Shown in pieces: positions 41,262-50,397 of a stretch of DNA of 64,000 bases (position 1 is the first letter of the stretch; each line of letters starts with the position of its first letter). A model generated the notes under the pieces. It was given only the letters and a program-made list of their open reading frames with translations, did not search any database and was not told where the DNA came from. The DNA is from Anderseniella sp039978075 (GTDB lineage Bacteria > Pseudomonadota > Alphaproteobacteria > Rhizobiales > Aestuariivirgaceae), in the NCBI GenBank assembly GCA_039978075.1, contig JBDWCA010000011.1:186001-250000 (forward strand). Direction: 5' to 3'. Made by a program: the position numbers and the translations under genes.

Positions 41262-41320
41262 TAAATTGATTTGCGGGCTGTTGCAAGCCTGTTTGATGCC
41301 ACTTGAAAGGAAACCACACA

Positions 41321-42313
41321 ATGTTGATCCGGCGCCCTAATCACCTCAATGATATTAGATCCCTGTCTGGAATCGTACATGGCGGAAGTTTGTGCGCGCT
41401 TGTTTTCGCAGGTCTCATCATTATGGGGCTGTTGTCCGCGCCGGTTCGTGCCGAAAACCCGAACATCGCCTTGTCCACGCTAGGGGGGACACAATTGTGG
41501 GCAGACGAACACTTGCGCGGCGACTGGCGTATTCAGCGTCATGTCTGGTCCGGACACTACCGGCTGCTGAATGGGAAAAATGTTCGCCACGCCTGGGGCA
41601 GTTATGCGCATTGCCTGGATGAGTTGACGAAGCGCCAGGTTGCCGTACGCCGAAACCGGCACCTCGTGCTGCTTGTGCATGGCATTGGACGCAGACCAGC
41701 AACTTTCGGGGATCTGCCGGACAAATTGCGCAAGGCCGGGCTGGAGGCTCGCGCCATCAGTTATCCCAGCACAAGAGGGTCAATAGAAGACCACGCGGCA
41801 CAACTGGAAAGGCTGCTCCAGCGATTGGATGGTGTAGATGAAGTTTCCTTCGTAACTCATTCAATGGGAGGCATTATTGTGCGTCAACTGTTGGCTGGAG
41901 ACGGTGCGTGGAAATCAAGGATCGTGCCCGGGCGGCTGGTTATGATTGCGCCTCCAAATCAGGGGTCGATCATCGCAAAGGCACTGCAACCCGCTTGGTC
42001 TTACAAACTGGTTTACGGTGCAGCCGGCCAGCAATTGACACCGGCAAAGGTCTTGAGCCTTCCCGCACCGGATATCCCTTTTGGCATCATTGCCGGTGGC
42101 CTGGGAAACAACGAGGGCTATAACCCGCTGGTGCCGGGAGACGACGACGGCACGGTGGCAGTAGATGAAACCCGCCTCGAAGGCGCTAGGGACTTCATGG
42201 TTTTACCCGGTCTTCATGGATTTGTCGCAAGGTCGCCGGAGATTGAACTGCCGGTTCTGAATTTTCTCAAGTCAGGCCGTTTCGAAAATGTAAGGAGACA
42301 TCCCAATGGATAA
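41321..42313 (+). CDS. Exported alpha/beta-hydrolase (lipase/esterase)
   Basis: This is a 330-residue hydrolase with a putative leader (hydrophobic ~22-40, cleavage near PVRAEN at residue 44). The oxyanion segment is VHGIGR (119-124), and the nucleophile is Ser181 in THSMGGIIV, the G-x-S-x-G-like elbow as in PGAP1 and lipase class 3 relatives. An acid lies in GDDDGTVAVDETRL and the His in LPGLHGFVARSPE. It is the first gene of the operon under the three operators and overlaps the LplT-Aas gene by 8 bases. A lysophospholipid- or lipid-cleaving role would match that neighbour but is an inference. Confidence 0.87.
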   Translation: MLIRRPNHLNDIRSLSGIVHGGSLCALVFAGLIIMGLLSAPVRAENPNIALSTLGGTQLWADEHLRGDWRIQRHVWSGHYRLLNGKNVRHAWGSYAHCLDELTKRQVAVRRNRHLVLLVHGIGRRPATFGDLPDKLRKAGLEARAISYPSTRGSIEDHAAQLERLLQRLDGVDEVSFVTHSMGGIIVRQLLAGDGAWKSRIVPGRLVMIAPPNQGSIIAKALQPAWSYKLVYGAAGQQLTPAKVLSLPAPDIPFGIIAGGLGNNEGYNPLVPGDDDGTVAVDETRLEGARDFMVLPGLHGFVARSPEIELPVLNFLKSGRFENVRRHPNG

Positions 42314-45300
42314 TTCGCAATTTGCCTTGCTCAGATCGAAACGTTTCCTGCCGCTGTTTGTGACTCAGGCGCTGGGCGCACTGAATGACAATGTGTATAA
42401 AAACGCGCTGGCTATCCTGCTGGTTTACCGCATCGCGGCCGAAGCCGGCCTGAATGCGGCCGTGATGGCAACGGCCGCCGGCGGCATTTTCATCCTGCCG
42501 TTCTTCCTGTTTTCCGCTACCGCCGGCCAGGTTGCCGACAAGTTCGACAAGGCAGGCCTGATCAGGAAGATCAAGCTGGCGGAAATCGTCATCATGGTAC
42601 TTGGTTGCTTGGCGCTGTTCTCCGGCAACGTGTGGTTCTTGTTCGGTGTGCTGTTTCTGATGGGCACCCAATCGGCATTCTTCGGCCCGCTGAAATATTC
42701 CATTCTGCCGGTGCACCTGAAGGAAAGTCAGCTGATCGGTGCCAACTCGCTGATTGAGGCAGGTACGTTCCTTGCCATTCTGGCGGGCACGATCGCCGGC
42801 GGACTGCTGGTTCTGACAACGTACGGCATCACTGTTGTCTCCGGGCTGGTTCTGATCCTGGCCGGGCTGGGTTATGCGGCAAGCCGTTTCATACCGGACG
42901 CGCCTGCAGCAGCGTCTGATCTGAAAATCAACTGGAATGTCGTTGCAGAAAGCTGGCGCATGGTGTCGAAGGCGGCATCGGTGAGGTTTTCACGCCTGAC
43001 CATTCTGGGCATTTCCTGGTTCTGGCTGGTGGGTGCCACCTTGCTGTCGCTGTTCCCGGCGATTGCCAGCGATCTGCTGAAGGGTGACGAAACCGTTGTC
43101 ACGTTGTTTCTGGTGTTGTTTACGGTCGGCATCGCCATCGGATCCATGTTGTGCAACCGCCTGCTGAAGGGGCAGGTGACGGCGATTCACGCGCCGTTCG
43201 GGGCTCTGGGCATCACTATTTTTATCGCTGATTTCTCGTTCGCGTTGATGAACTATCAGCCGATGGCAAACGGGGAACTGGTTGGCGGACTGACCTTCCT
43301 GTCTGACTGGACCAATCTGCGCATGATGCTGGATCTGATCGGGGTGGCGTTGTGCGGTGGTATTTTCATCGTGCCGCTATATGCCATTCTGCAGGCCAGG
43401 TCTGACGATGAGGATCGCTCGCGCACCATCGCCGCCAACAATATCGTCAACGCGTTTTTCATGACCGCGGGAGCCGGAGTTGTAGCAGCACTGATCGGGG
43501 CAGGGGTTGGCATTCCAACAGTCCTGCTTGGTATCGCCGCGATCAACTTCATTGTTGCCATCTATGTTTGTGTGCTGTTGCCGGATCAGCTTATCAAGAC
43601 GACTCTGATCGGCATCCTCAAGCTGTTTTACCGGGTCGAGGTCAAAGGACTTGAGAACTATGAAAAAGCCGGCAAGCGTGCCGTCATAGTGGTGAACCAC
43701 GTATCGTTCCTGGACCCTGTCCTGCTGGCCGCGTTCCTGCCGGTCAAACCCCTGTTCGCGGTCAACACCCACATCGCAAATGCCTGGTGGGTGAAGCCCT
43801 TCCTCAGGCTGGTCGACGCTTTCCCTATGGACCCGACCAATCCGATGGCTGCCAAGGCACTGGTGCGTGAAGTCAAGCAGGACAAGCATTGCGTCATATT
43901 CCCTGAGGGACGGATAACGGTCACAGGTGCCTTGATGAAGGTGTTTGAAGGTCCGGCGATGATAGCGGATCAGGCTGATGCTGATCTGGTGCCGGTGCGC
44001 ATTGATGGCGCCCAGTATACATTCTTCTCCAGGCTGAAAGGCACTTTGCGCGCCCGCTGGTTCCCCAAGATCACGCTGACTATCATGCCGCCGCGCAAGC
44101 TGGACGTACCGGACGGCCTCGTCGGCAAGAGCCGCCGCCGTCATGCCGGCCAGCAGCTTTACGATGTCATGAGTGACATGATCTTTGAAACCTGCAACCG
44201 CCGCCGGTCATTGTATGATGCCCTGCTGGACGCAAAGGTCGTGCACGGCGGCAAACATGCGATACTGGAAGACATCGAGCGCAACGCGCTCGGATACGGA
44301 AAGCTGCTTCTGGGCGCCCGGATCATGGGTCGCAAGCTAGCCGCGTATGCAGGCAAGGGCGAACGGGTCGGACTGATGGTGCCCAATTCTGTCGGTGCCG
44401 TGGTGACCTTTTTTGCCCTGCAGTCACAGGGCCGTGTGCCGGCCATGCTGAACTTCTCCACCGGTCTGGCAAACATGCAGGCGGCCATTGCAGCAGCCGA
44501 CATCAGGACGGTCATCACATCGCGAAAGTTCATCGAAGTTGCCAAGATGGAAGACACGGTGGCTGCCTTCGAGACAATCGTGAAAGTGGTCTACCTGGAA
44601 GATATCAAGGCCTCCATTGGCGGTTTGGACAAGATGCTGGCACTGGTCACCGCGCCGTTTGCCGGGATCACCCATTCCAGGCTTGCGATTTTGCCGGATG
44701 ATCCGGCTGTCGTCCTGTTTACCTCCGGCTCCGAGGGCACGCCCAAAGGTGTTGTTCTGAGCCACTCCAACCTGTTGGCAAACTGCTACCAGCTTGGAGC
44801 TCGGGTGGATTTCAACCCGCGCGACATCGTGTTCAATGCGCTGCCGGTGTTTCATTCTTTCGGGTTGACTGGCGGCACGCTGCTGCCGGTGCTTGCCGGT
44901 GTTAAAACGTTCCTGTACCCGTCACCGCTGCATTACCGCATCGTGCCGGCGCTGGTTTACGACACCAATTCCACCATCATGTTTGGGACGGATACGTTCC
45001 TGGCAGGTTATGCGCGATCTTCTGATGCCTACGATTTCTATTCCGTGCGCTATGCGTTTGCCGGTGCTGAAAAGGTCAAGGACGAGACCCGGAAAGTGTG
45101 GAGCGAAAAATTCGGCATCCGCATCTTCGAAGGTTATGGCGCGACCGAAACATCACCCGGCATTTCGACCAACACGGCGCAACATTTCAAGGCAGGATCC
45201 GTGGGCCGCTTCCTGCCGGGTATCTCATATGAGTTGCAGCCGGTCCCCGGTATCGATGAGGGCGGCAGGCTTGTCGTCAAGGGCCCCAATGTCATGCTGG

Positions 45301-45725
45301 GGTATCTGCGTGCGGAAAACCCGGGCGTGCTCGAAAAGACGGATGACCAGACTTATGACACCGGCGACATAGTTGATGTTGATGAGCATGGCTTCATCAC
45401 CATTCTGGGCCGGGCCAAGCGGTTCGCCAAGATTGCCGGCGAGATGGTCAGCCTGACCGCCGTTGAGGCCCAGGCCAGCACCTTGTGGCCGGACAACATG
45501 CATGCAGTCGTCTCGATACCCGATGCCCGCAAGGGCGAACAGCTTGTCCTGGTGACTGACAATGCCAAGGCAAAACGCGATGCGCTGCAGAGCCACTGCA
45601 AGAAGCAGGGACTGGGTGAGCTGATGGTGCCAAAAACCATCATGAACGTGAAATCGGTTCCGGTGTTGGGGACAGGCAAGACCGATTATGTCGGTGTAGG
45701 CGCACTCGTCACTGCCGGCACTTGA
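42306..45725 (+). CDS. LplT-Aas fusion: lysophospholipid transporter, acyltransferase and acyl-ACP synthetase
   Basis: This is an 1139-residue three-part fusion. Residues ~1-415 are an MFS transporter (LplT type, starting RFLPLFVTQALGALNDNVYKN). Residues ~425-640 are a PlsC-type 1-acylglycerol-phosphate acyltransferase with NHVSFLD (HX4D) and FPEGRI. Residues ~660-1139 are an AMP-forming ligase with TSGSEGTPKGVVLSHSN, GYGATETSPG and YDTGD. This is the arrangement used to flip lysophospholipids inward and re-acylate them at the inner membrane. The separate E. coli proteins are LplT and Aas; fusion in one chain is known in alphaproteobacteria. Its operon mate is a lipase. Confidence 0.95.
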   Translation: MDNSQFALLRSKRFLPLFVTQALGALNDNVYKNALAILLVYRIAAEAGLNAAVMATAAGGIFILPFFLFSATAGQVADKFDKAGLIRKIKLAEIVIMVLGCLALFSGNVWFLFGVLFLMGTQSAFFGPLKYSILPVHLKESQLIGANSLIEAGTFLAILAGTIAGGLLVLTTYGITVVSGLVLILAGLGYAASRFIPDAPAAASDLKINWNVVAESWRMVSKAASVRFSRLTILGISWFWLVGATLLSLFPAIASDLLKGDETVVTLFLVLFTVGIAIGSMLCNRLLKGQVTAIHAPFGALGITIFIADFSFALMNYQPMANGELVGGLTFLSDWTNLRMMLDLIGVALCGGIFIVPLYAILQARSDDEDRSRTIAANNIVNAFFMTAGAGVVAALIGAGVGIPTVLLGIAAINFIVAIYVCVLLPDQLIKTTLIGILKLFYRVEVKGLENYEKAGKRAVIVVNHVSFLDPVLLAAFLPVKPLFAVNTHIANAWWVKPFLRLVDAFPMDPTNPMAAKALVREVKQDKHCVIFPEGRITVTGALMKVFEGPAMIADQADADLVPVRIDGAQYTFFSRLKGTLRARWFPKITLTIMPPRKLDVPDGLVGKSRRRHAGQQLYDVMSDMIFETCNRRRSLYDALLDAKVVHGGKHAILEDIERNALGYGKLLLGARIMGRKLAAYAGKGERVGLMVPNSVGAVVTFFALQSQGRVPAMLNFSTGLANMQAAIAAADIRTVITSRKFIEVAKMEDTVAAFETIVKVVYLEDIKASIGGLDKMLALVTAPFAGITHSRLAILPDDPAVVLFTSGSEGTPKGVVLSHSNLLANCYQLGARVDFNPRDIVFNALPVFHSFGLTGGTLLPVLAGVKTFLYPSPLHYRIVPALVYDTNSTIMFGTDTFLAGYARSSDAYDFYSVRYAFAGAEKVKDETRKVWSEKFGIRIFEGYGATETSPGISTNTAQHFKAGSVGRFLPGISYELQPVPGIDEGGRLVVKGPNVMLGYLRAENPGVLEKTDDQTYDTGDIVDVDEHGFITILGRAKRFAKIAGEMVSLTAVEAQASTLWPDNMHAVVSIPDARKGEQLVLVTDNAKAKRDALQSHCKKQGLGELMVPKTIMNVKSVPVLGTGKTDYVGVGALVTAGT

Positions 45726-45734
45726 TTGGCGGCC

Positions 45735-45785
45735 ACAGCATTTTATGCTGTCAAACCGGTCAGCTTGATATATCAGGCTGACCGG
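45735..45785. repeat. Two adjacent perfect hairpins after the LplT-Aas gene
   Basis: ACAGCAT-TTT-ATGCTGT spans 45735-45751. Directly beyond it, 45756-45785 is a 30-base near-perfect palindrome (arm CCGGTCAGC) whose only flaw is one T-G pair. No T-run follows either. They may end the operon transcript as a processed stem, or act as an operator for the HAD gene at 45888. Confidence 0.55.
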
Positions 45786-45887
45786 ACCGGCACATTCAGG
45801 CTTTTCACGCTATAATATTCTGCAAGATAGCTTGGCACAGACCGGTGGTGACCACGGTCGCTCATTTTTGATATCAAGGACCCGGAG

Positions 45888-46610
45888 ATGAAACTAACGG
45901 ATTTCAAGGCACTGACATTTGACTGCTATGGCACGCTGATCGACTGGGAAACGGGCATGGTCGACGGGCTCAAGCCGCTCACCTCCCGTGTCGGGCGCGA
46001 CCTGTCGCGTGATGATATTCTGGAGGCTCACGCCCGGCATGAATCATCGCAACAGCGTTGGACACCGGCAATGCGGTATCGCGAGTTGCTGCCCATCGTC
46101 TACAAGCGACTGGCCGAAGAATGGGGGGTGTCTGCATCTTCTGAAGAGTGTGCAGCCTATGGCCAGTCGGTAAACAACTGGCCGGCCTTTTCCGATAGCG
46201 TCGGCGCCCTGAAATATCTCAAAAGGCATTTCAAGCTGGTCATTCTGTCGAACGTCGACAATGAGAGCTTTGCCGGCAGCAATGCGCGTCTGGATATTGA
46301 GTTCGATGCCATCTACACCGCTGAAGATGTCGGGTCGTACAAACCGTCCGACCGCAATTTCGAGTACATGCTCGACAAGCTGAAAACGGTTGGTGTGGAA
46401 AAAGGCGAAATCCTGCATACGGCTGAAAGCATGTTTCACGATCACGGCCCGGCCAACCGGCATGGTCTGACGTCCTGCTGGATCTATCGCCGCTTTGATC
46501 AGGAGGGTTTTGGTGCAACTATGAACCCGGGTGACATGCCGGATTATGATTTTCGCTTCAATAGCATGGCGGATCTGGTGAAGGCGCATCAGGAAGCGTT
46601 GCGGGCGTAA
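45888..46610 (+). CDS. HAD-superfamily hydrolase, haloacid dehalogenase type II
   Basis: This 240-residue protein is a class of HAD hydrolase close to type II L-2-haloacid dehalogenase. The nucleophile is Asp12 in LTFDCYGTLIDWE. HFKLVILSNVDNESF carries the second-motif Ser, and GSYKPSDRNFEYML the conserved Lys. It ends in TAESMFHDHGPANRHGLTSCWI, the final acidic motif, where D/H replaces the usual DD. Dehalogenase or phosphatase activity cannot be told apart from sequence. GGAGATG precedes ATG 45888. It stands just upstream of an Lrp regulator. Confidence 0.87.
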   Translation: MKLTDFKALTFDCYGTLIDWETGMVDGLKPLTSRVGRDLSRDDILEAHARHESSQQRWTPAMRYRELLPIVYKRLAEEWGVSASSEECAAYGQSVNNWPAFSDSVGALKYLKRHFKLVILSNVDNESFAGSNARLDIEFDAIYTAEDVGSYKPSDRNFEYMLDKLKTVGVEKGEILHTAESMFHDHGPANRHGLTSCWIYRRFDQEGFGATMNPGDMPDYDFRFNSMADLVKAHQEALRA

Positions 46611-46626
46611 AGTGAGGTGAAGCCGG

Positions 46627-47127
46627 ATGGCAGGTGCGGTAAAGCTCGACCGGATTGACATAAACATTCTGGCCCGGCTTCAGCAGAACGCGAAAATGAC
46701 CAACGTCGATCTGGCGGATGCCGTCGGATTGTCTCCCAGTCCATGCCTGCAGCGTGTAAGGCGCCTGGAAAAAGCCGGTTACATTTCCAGCTACAAGGCA
46801 CAGATCAACCTGGGCAAGCTGGGCGACTACATCACCGTGTTTACTGAGATCACGCTCAATGATCACCGGCGCGAGGATTTCATCAAATTCGAAGCAGAAA
46901 TCCGGCGTTACGACTCAGTTCAGGAATGCCATCTGGTCAGCGGCGGCTACGACTATCTTGTCAAGTTTGTCGCCAGGAGTGTGGGGCACTATCAGGAGAT
47001 CATCGAGAACATCCTGGACAGGAACATCGGTGTCGACAAATACTTCAGCTACATTGTGATCAAGACCATTCTGGCCAAGGACGCCGTGGCACTGAGCGTC
47101 ATTTTGCCGCCTGATGGTGAAGCTTAG
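46627..47127 (+). CDS. Lrp/AsnC-family transcriptional regulator
   Basis: This 166-residue protein has an N-terminal helix-turn-helix (DRIDINILARLQQNAKMTNVDLADAVGLSPSPCLQRVRRLEKAGYI, residues ~9-55) and a C-terminal RAM ligand domain with ECHLVSGGYDYLVKFVARSVG, where Lrp-type regulators bind amino acids. It begins 16 bases after the HAD gene's stop, so the two may be co-transcribed. An Lrp protein beside an acyl-CoA dehydrogenase operon often senses an amino acid degraded through those genes, which is plausible here but not shown. Confidence 0.92.
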   Translation: MAGAVKLDRIDINILARLQQNAKMTNVDLADAVGLSPSPCLQRVRRLEKAGYISSYKAQINLGKLGDYITVFTEITLNDHRREDFIKFEAEIRRYDSVQECHLVSGGYDYLVKFVARSVGHYQEIIENILDRNIGVDKYFSYIVIKTILAKDAVALSVILPPDGEA

Positions 47128-47247
47128 TGCAATTTGCCTATAGGCGGTTCAACAATTTCGTAACTTGCGCTAGCATTGAAAACTGCCACAATCGAATTGG
47201 GCAGTTTTCCGCCAGAGCGGCTGCGATACGCCGCGAGAGGTCATTTC

Positions 47248-48438
47248 ATGTCAGCACAGATCGATCTCGACGAATTTCGACAGGAAGTGCGCAAGTTCCT
47301 GAACGAAAATCTTCCCAGCCGGATTAGCAACAAGGTGCGCTCGGGCCTGCGCATGACCAAGGTCGATCATGAGGAATGGCATGCAATCCTGAACGAAAAG
47401 GGCTGGCTTGCAGTCAATTGGCCGGTAGAGTTTGGCGGCACCGGGTGGTCAGCACATCAGCGCTTTATTTTTGAAAACGAAATGTGTGCTGCACATGCAC
47501 CCAGAATAGTCCCGTTTGGCTTGATGATGCTGGGTCCTGTGTTGCAGAAGTTCGGCTCGCAGGCACAGCGCGAGCGGTTTCTGCCCCGTATCCTGAACGG
47601 TGATGACTGGTGGTGCCAGGGATATTCCGAACCCGGTGCCGGATCAGACCTGGCATCATTGAAGACCCGGGCGGTGCGTGATGGCGACCACTATGTGGTC
47701 AATGGCCAGAAAACCTGGACCACGCTGGGCCAGCACGCAAACTGGATTTTCTGTCTGGTGCGTACTGACACCGAAGTGAAACAACAGGCAGGTATTTCGT
47801 TCCTGCTGATCGATATGGCCAGCCCCGGTGTGGAGATACGACCGATCCGGCTTCTGGACGGTGAGGCGGAGGTCAATGAAGTATTCTTCAACGATGTGCG
47901 TGTGCCTGTTGAAAATCTCGTTGGTGAGGAAAACCAGGGTTGGACGTACGCAAAGTATCTTTTGACACATGAGCGGACCAATATTGCCGGCACCGGTTTT
48001 GCGAAAGCCGGGCTCGCTGCGGTCAAGCGAATTGCTGGTCAGGAAATGGCGGGTGGGAAGCCCCTCGCTGCAAACCCGCATTTTGCCGCTCGTCTCGCTC
48101 AGGTTGAAATTGACCTGATGGCCATGGAAACCACCAATCTCCGTGTCATCGCGCAAGTCGCGGCAGGACAGGCCCCTGGTGTTGAAAGCTCCATGTTGAA
48201 GATCAAGGGTACCGAGTTGCGCCAGCAGATCAACGATCTGACCAGACGCGCCGTGGGGCCTTACGCAATCCCGTTTGTATCCGAAGCACTTGACGAGGGA
48301 TCAAACGCGCAATCCATCGGTCCTGAATATGCTGCACCTGTTGCCGCACAGTATTTCAACAACCGCAAACTGACGATCTATGGCGGGTCCAATGAAATAC
48401 AGCGGACCATCATCGCAAAGCAGGTTCTGGACCTGTGA
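47248..48438 (+). CDS. Acyl-CoA dehydrogenase 1
   Basis: This 396-residue FAD enzyme has YSEPGAGSDLASLKTRAV (~130-147), the ACAD signature that contacts FAD, and the C-terminal YGGSNEIQRTIIAKQVL loop. GAGAGG lies before ATG 47248, which is chosen over a reading beginning 24 codons upstream that adds unrelated sequence. The next gene is a second ACAD starting at a GTG that overlaps the stop (GTGA). Pairs like this occur in pathways for dicarboxylate, terpenoid or bile-acid side chain breakdown and may form a heteromer. The acyl substrate is unknown. Confidence 0.9.
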   Translation: MSAQIDLDEFRQEVRKFLNENLPSRISNKVRSGLRMTKVDHEEWHAILNEKGWLAVNWPVEFGGTGWSAHQRFIFENEMCAAHAPRIVPFGLMMLGPVLQKFGSQAQRERFLPRILNGDDWWCQGYSEPGAGSDLASLKTRAVRDGDHYVVNGQKTWTTLGQHANWIFCLVRTDTEVKQQAGISFLLIDMASPGVEIRPIRLLDGEAEVNEVFFNDVRVPVENLVGEENQGWTYAKYLLTHERTNIAGTGFAKAGLAAVKRIAGQEMAGGKPLAANPHFAARLAQVEIDLMAMETTNLRVIAQVAAGQAPGVESSMLKIKGTELRQQINDLTRRAVGPYAIPFVSEALDEGSNAQSIGPEYAAPVAAQYFNNRKLTIYGGSNEIQRTIIAKQVLDL

Positions 48439-49607
48439 GTGCACAAGATCAAACCAGCTTCGGGCAAACCGAAGAGCGCACCATGCTGCGCGACACACTG
48501 CGACGGTTTCTGTCGGATGTGTACTCCGACAAGCAACGTGACACATCCCTGGCAATCGAACATGGCGTGTCGAGCGAGATCTGGTTGCAAATGGCTGAAC
48601 TCGGCGTGGTGCACGCGTTGTTTGGCGAGCAGGTCGGCGGATTGGGCGGGCACGGGTATGACATTGTCACGGTGTTTGAGGAGATCGGTCGGGCAGGGGT
48701 GGTTGAGCCGCTACTTGAGAACGCAGTTCTTGCAGGCGGGTTGATTGCCGATCTCGGAACGGCTGATCAACGCGCAGTTCTGGACGCCGTAATGTCCGGT
48801 GAACATCATCTTGCCTTTGCACATGCCGAACCGGGTAGCCGGTATGACATGTCCCGGGTCACAACCGCTGCCAAACCGGATGGACAGGGGTTTGTGCTGA
48901 ACGGACGCAAGTCCGTGGTCTCAAATGGAGAAGGAGCACAGACACTGGTTGTAAGTGCGCGCACTGACGGCGCGGAAGGTGCAGAAGACGGCATTTCGCT
49001 CTTTCTGGTATCGGCTGATGCATCTGGCTTGTCGACGCGCGGTTATCCGAAAATTGATGGCGGGTACGCAAGCGAGATTGAACTGCGCGATGTGAAGCTG
49101 CCGGGCGAAACTTTGTTGGGCCCGGCCGGAGGCGCATTCCCCGCAATCGAGGCGCGCACGAGCATGGCGATTGCCGCTGTTTCAGCGGAAGCCCTGGGCG
49201 CGATGGAGACAGCCAAGCAACTCACCATAGATTATCTCAAGACGCGGACGCAGTTTGGCCGCCCCATCGGAAAGTTTCAGGTTCTGCAACACCGCATGGC
49301 GGACGTGCTGATCGAAATTGAACAGGCAAGATCGGCGGTTCTCAACCTGGCTGGAGCCTTGGACAAGCACCGTGATGAGCGTGAACGCAATGCCAGCGCC
49401 ACCAAGAATCTGGTCGGACGGGTTGCGCGGCTCGTGGCGGAAGAATGCATCCAGTTGCATGGCGGCATTGGCATGACACAGGAGTATGCGCTTGCCCACT
49501 ATGCCCGCCGCCTGATCATGGTGGACCATGAATTTGGCGATACCGATTATCATCTCGAGCGTTTTATCGCGCTCTCTCAAGCGCAGGGTTCCGACCATGA
49601 CCAGTGA
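48435..49607 (+). CDS. Acyl-CoA dehydrogenase 2
   Basis: This 390-residue acyl-CoA dehydrogenase-like protein is the second of a tandem pair. The FAD loops are FAHAEPGSRYDMSRVTT, where the usual T is replaced, and LHGGIGMTQEYALAHYARRL at the C-terminus. Sequence in between is divergent from copy 1. It begins at GTG 48435 overlapping the previous stop and its last bases overlap the next gene by 11. It looks like the small subunit type seen beside a large subunit in pimeloyl-CoA dehydrogenase-like pairs. Whether it carries the catalytic Glu or is the non-catalytic partner cannot be decided by eye. Confidence 0.88.
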   Translation: MSAQDQTSFGQTEERTMLRDTLRRFLSDVYSDKQRDTSLAIEHGVSSEIWLQMAELGVVHALFGEQVGGLGGHGYDIVTVFEEIGRAGVVEPLLENAVLAGGLIADLGTADQRAVLDAVMSGEHHLAFAHAEPGSRYDMSRVTTAAKPDGQGFVLNGRKSVVSNGEGAQTLVVSARTDGAEGAEDGISLFLVSADASGLSTRGYPKIDGGYASEIELRDVKLPGETLLGPAGGAFPAIEARTSMAIAAVSAEALGAMETAKQLTIDYLKTRTQFGRPIGKFQVLQHRMADVLIEIEQARSAVLNLAGALDKHRDERERNASATKNLVGRVARLVAEECIQLHGGIGMTQEYALAHYARRLIMVDHEFGDTDYHLERFIALSQAQGSDHDQ

Positions 49608-50397
49608 CAAAACCGCGTACTTCGAAGACCTTGGGGACCGGCTGATTATCTGCAATGCCAATGTCGCCAACCGCAATGCAATCACTCTGGAGTTGTATGA
49701 CGTCATTTCGCAAGCGCTGGATCTGGCCGCTGAAGCCGATCGGGTAAGATCCGTCATTTTCACCGGCACGGGATCATTTTTCTGTGCAGGCGGTGATCTC
49801 AACCGGATCAAGACCCGCCGCTTTGAACCTCTCGATGACCGCAAGGCTCACATCGAAAACCTCCATGACATTGTTCGCAAGCTCAGGTCTTGTCCCAAAC
49901 CGGTGATCGCAGCAGTTGAAGGTGGTGCCGCCGGTGCCGGTGTCTCGCTGGCATATGCCTGCGATTTTATCGTGGCCAGCAAGGAGGCCAGGTTCACTAT
50001 TTCCTATGTCAGGGTTGGCCTGACCCCGGATGGCGGCATAACCCATCGCCTGATGAACATGCTGCCGCGGCCTCTGGTCAATGAATTGTGTCTGTTTGCA
50101 GATCCCATTGCTGCTGAGCGTTTGTACGAGTTGGGCGCATTGAACAGGCTATGCGAACCTGGTGACACCATGTCGGAAGCCTCTGCAATCGCCGATCGCC
50201 TGGCAACAGCCCCGACCAGCGCCCTGTCGCGCATCAAGGATTTGTTGAACGCAGCAGAGCAATCCAGCTTTGAGGAACAAATGCACCTTGAGCGTGATCA
50301 CATGGCCGTCGCTGTCACAGAAGATGCTGCCGTGGAAGGCATTACTGCGTTTTTTGAAAAGCGTAAGCCCGATTTTGCCAAGCTTGGCGACGGATAA
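49597..50397 (+). CDS. Enoyl-CoA hydratase
   Basis: This 266-residue crotonase protein has its first oxyanion segment in GTGSFFCAGGDLNRIK and the second in EGGAAGAGVSLAYACDFIVAS. It probably hydrates the enoyl-CoA produced by the dehydrogenases upstream. Start 49597 overlaps the preceding ACAD by 11 bases; a longer reading is excluded because it would copy the ACAD tail. The stop shares a base with the next ATG (TAATG). The operon order ACAD, ACAD, ECH, flavin oxidase is tight and directional. Confidence 0.92.
   Translation: MTSDKTAYFEDLGDRLIICNANVANRNAITLELYDVISQALDLAAEADRVRSVIFTGTGSFFCAGGDLNRIKTRRFEPLDDRKAHIENLHDIVRKLRSCPKPVIAAVEGGAAGAGVSLAYACDFIVASKEARFTISYVRVGLTPDGGITHRLMNMLPRPLVNELCLFADPIAAERLYELGALNRLCEPGDTMSEASAIADRLATAPTSALSRIKDLLNAAEQSSFEEQMHLERDHMAVAVTEDAAVEGITAFFEKRKPDFAKLGDG

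Noticed and set aside
43377..44144. 255-codon frame opposite the LplT-Aas gene
   Set aside because: It runs inside a conserved acyltransferase region on the opposite strand with no motif of its own.
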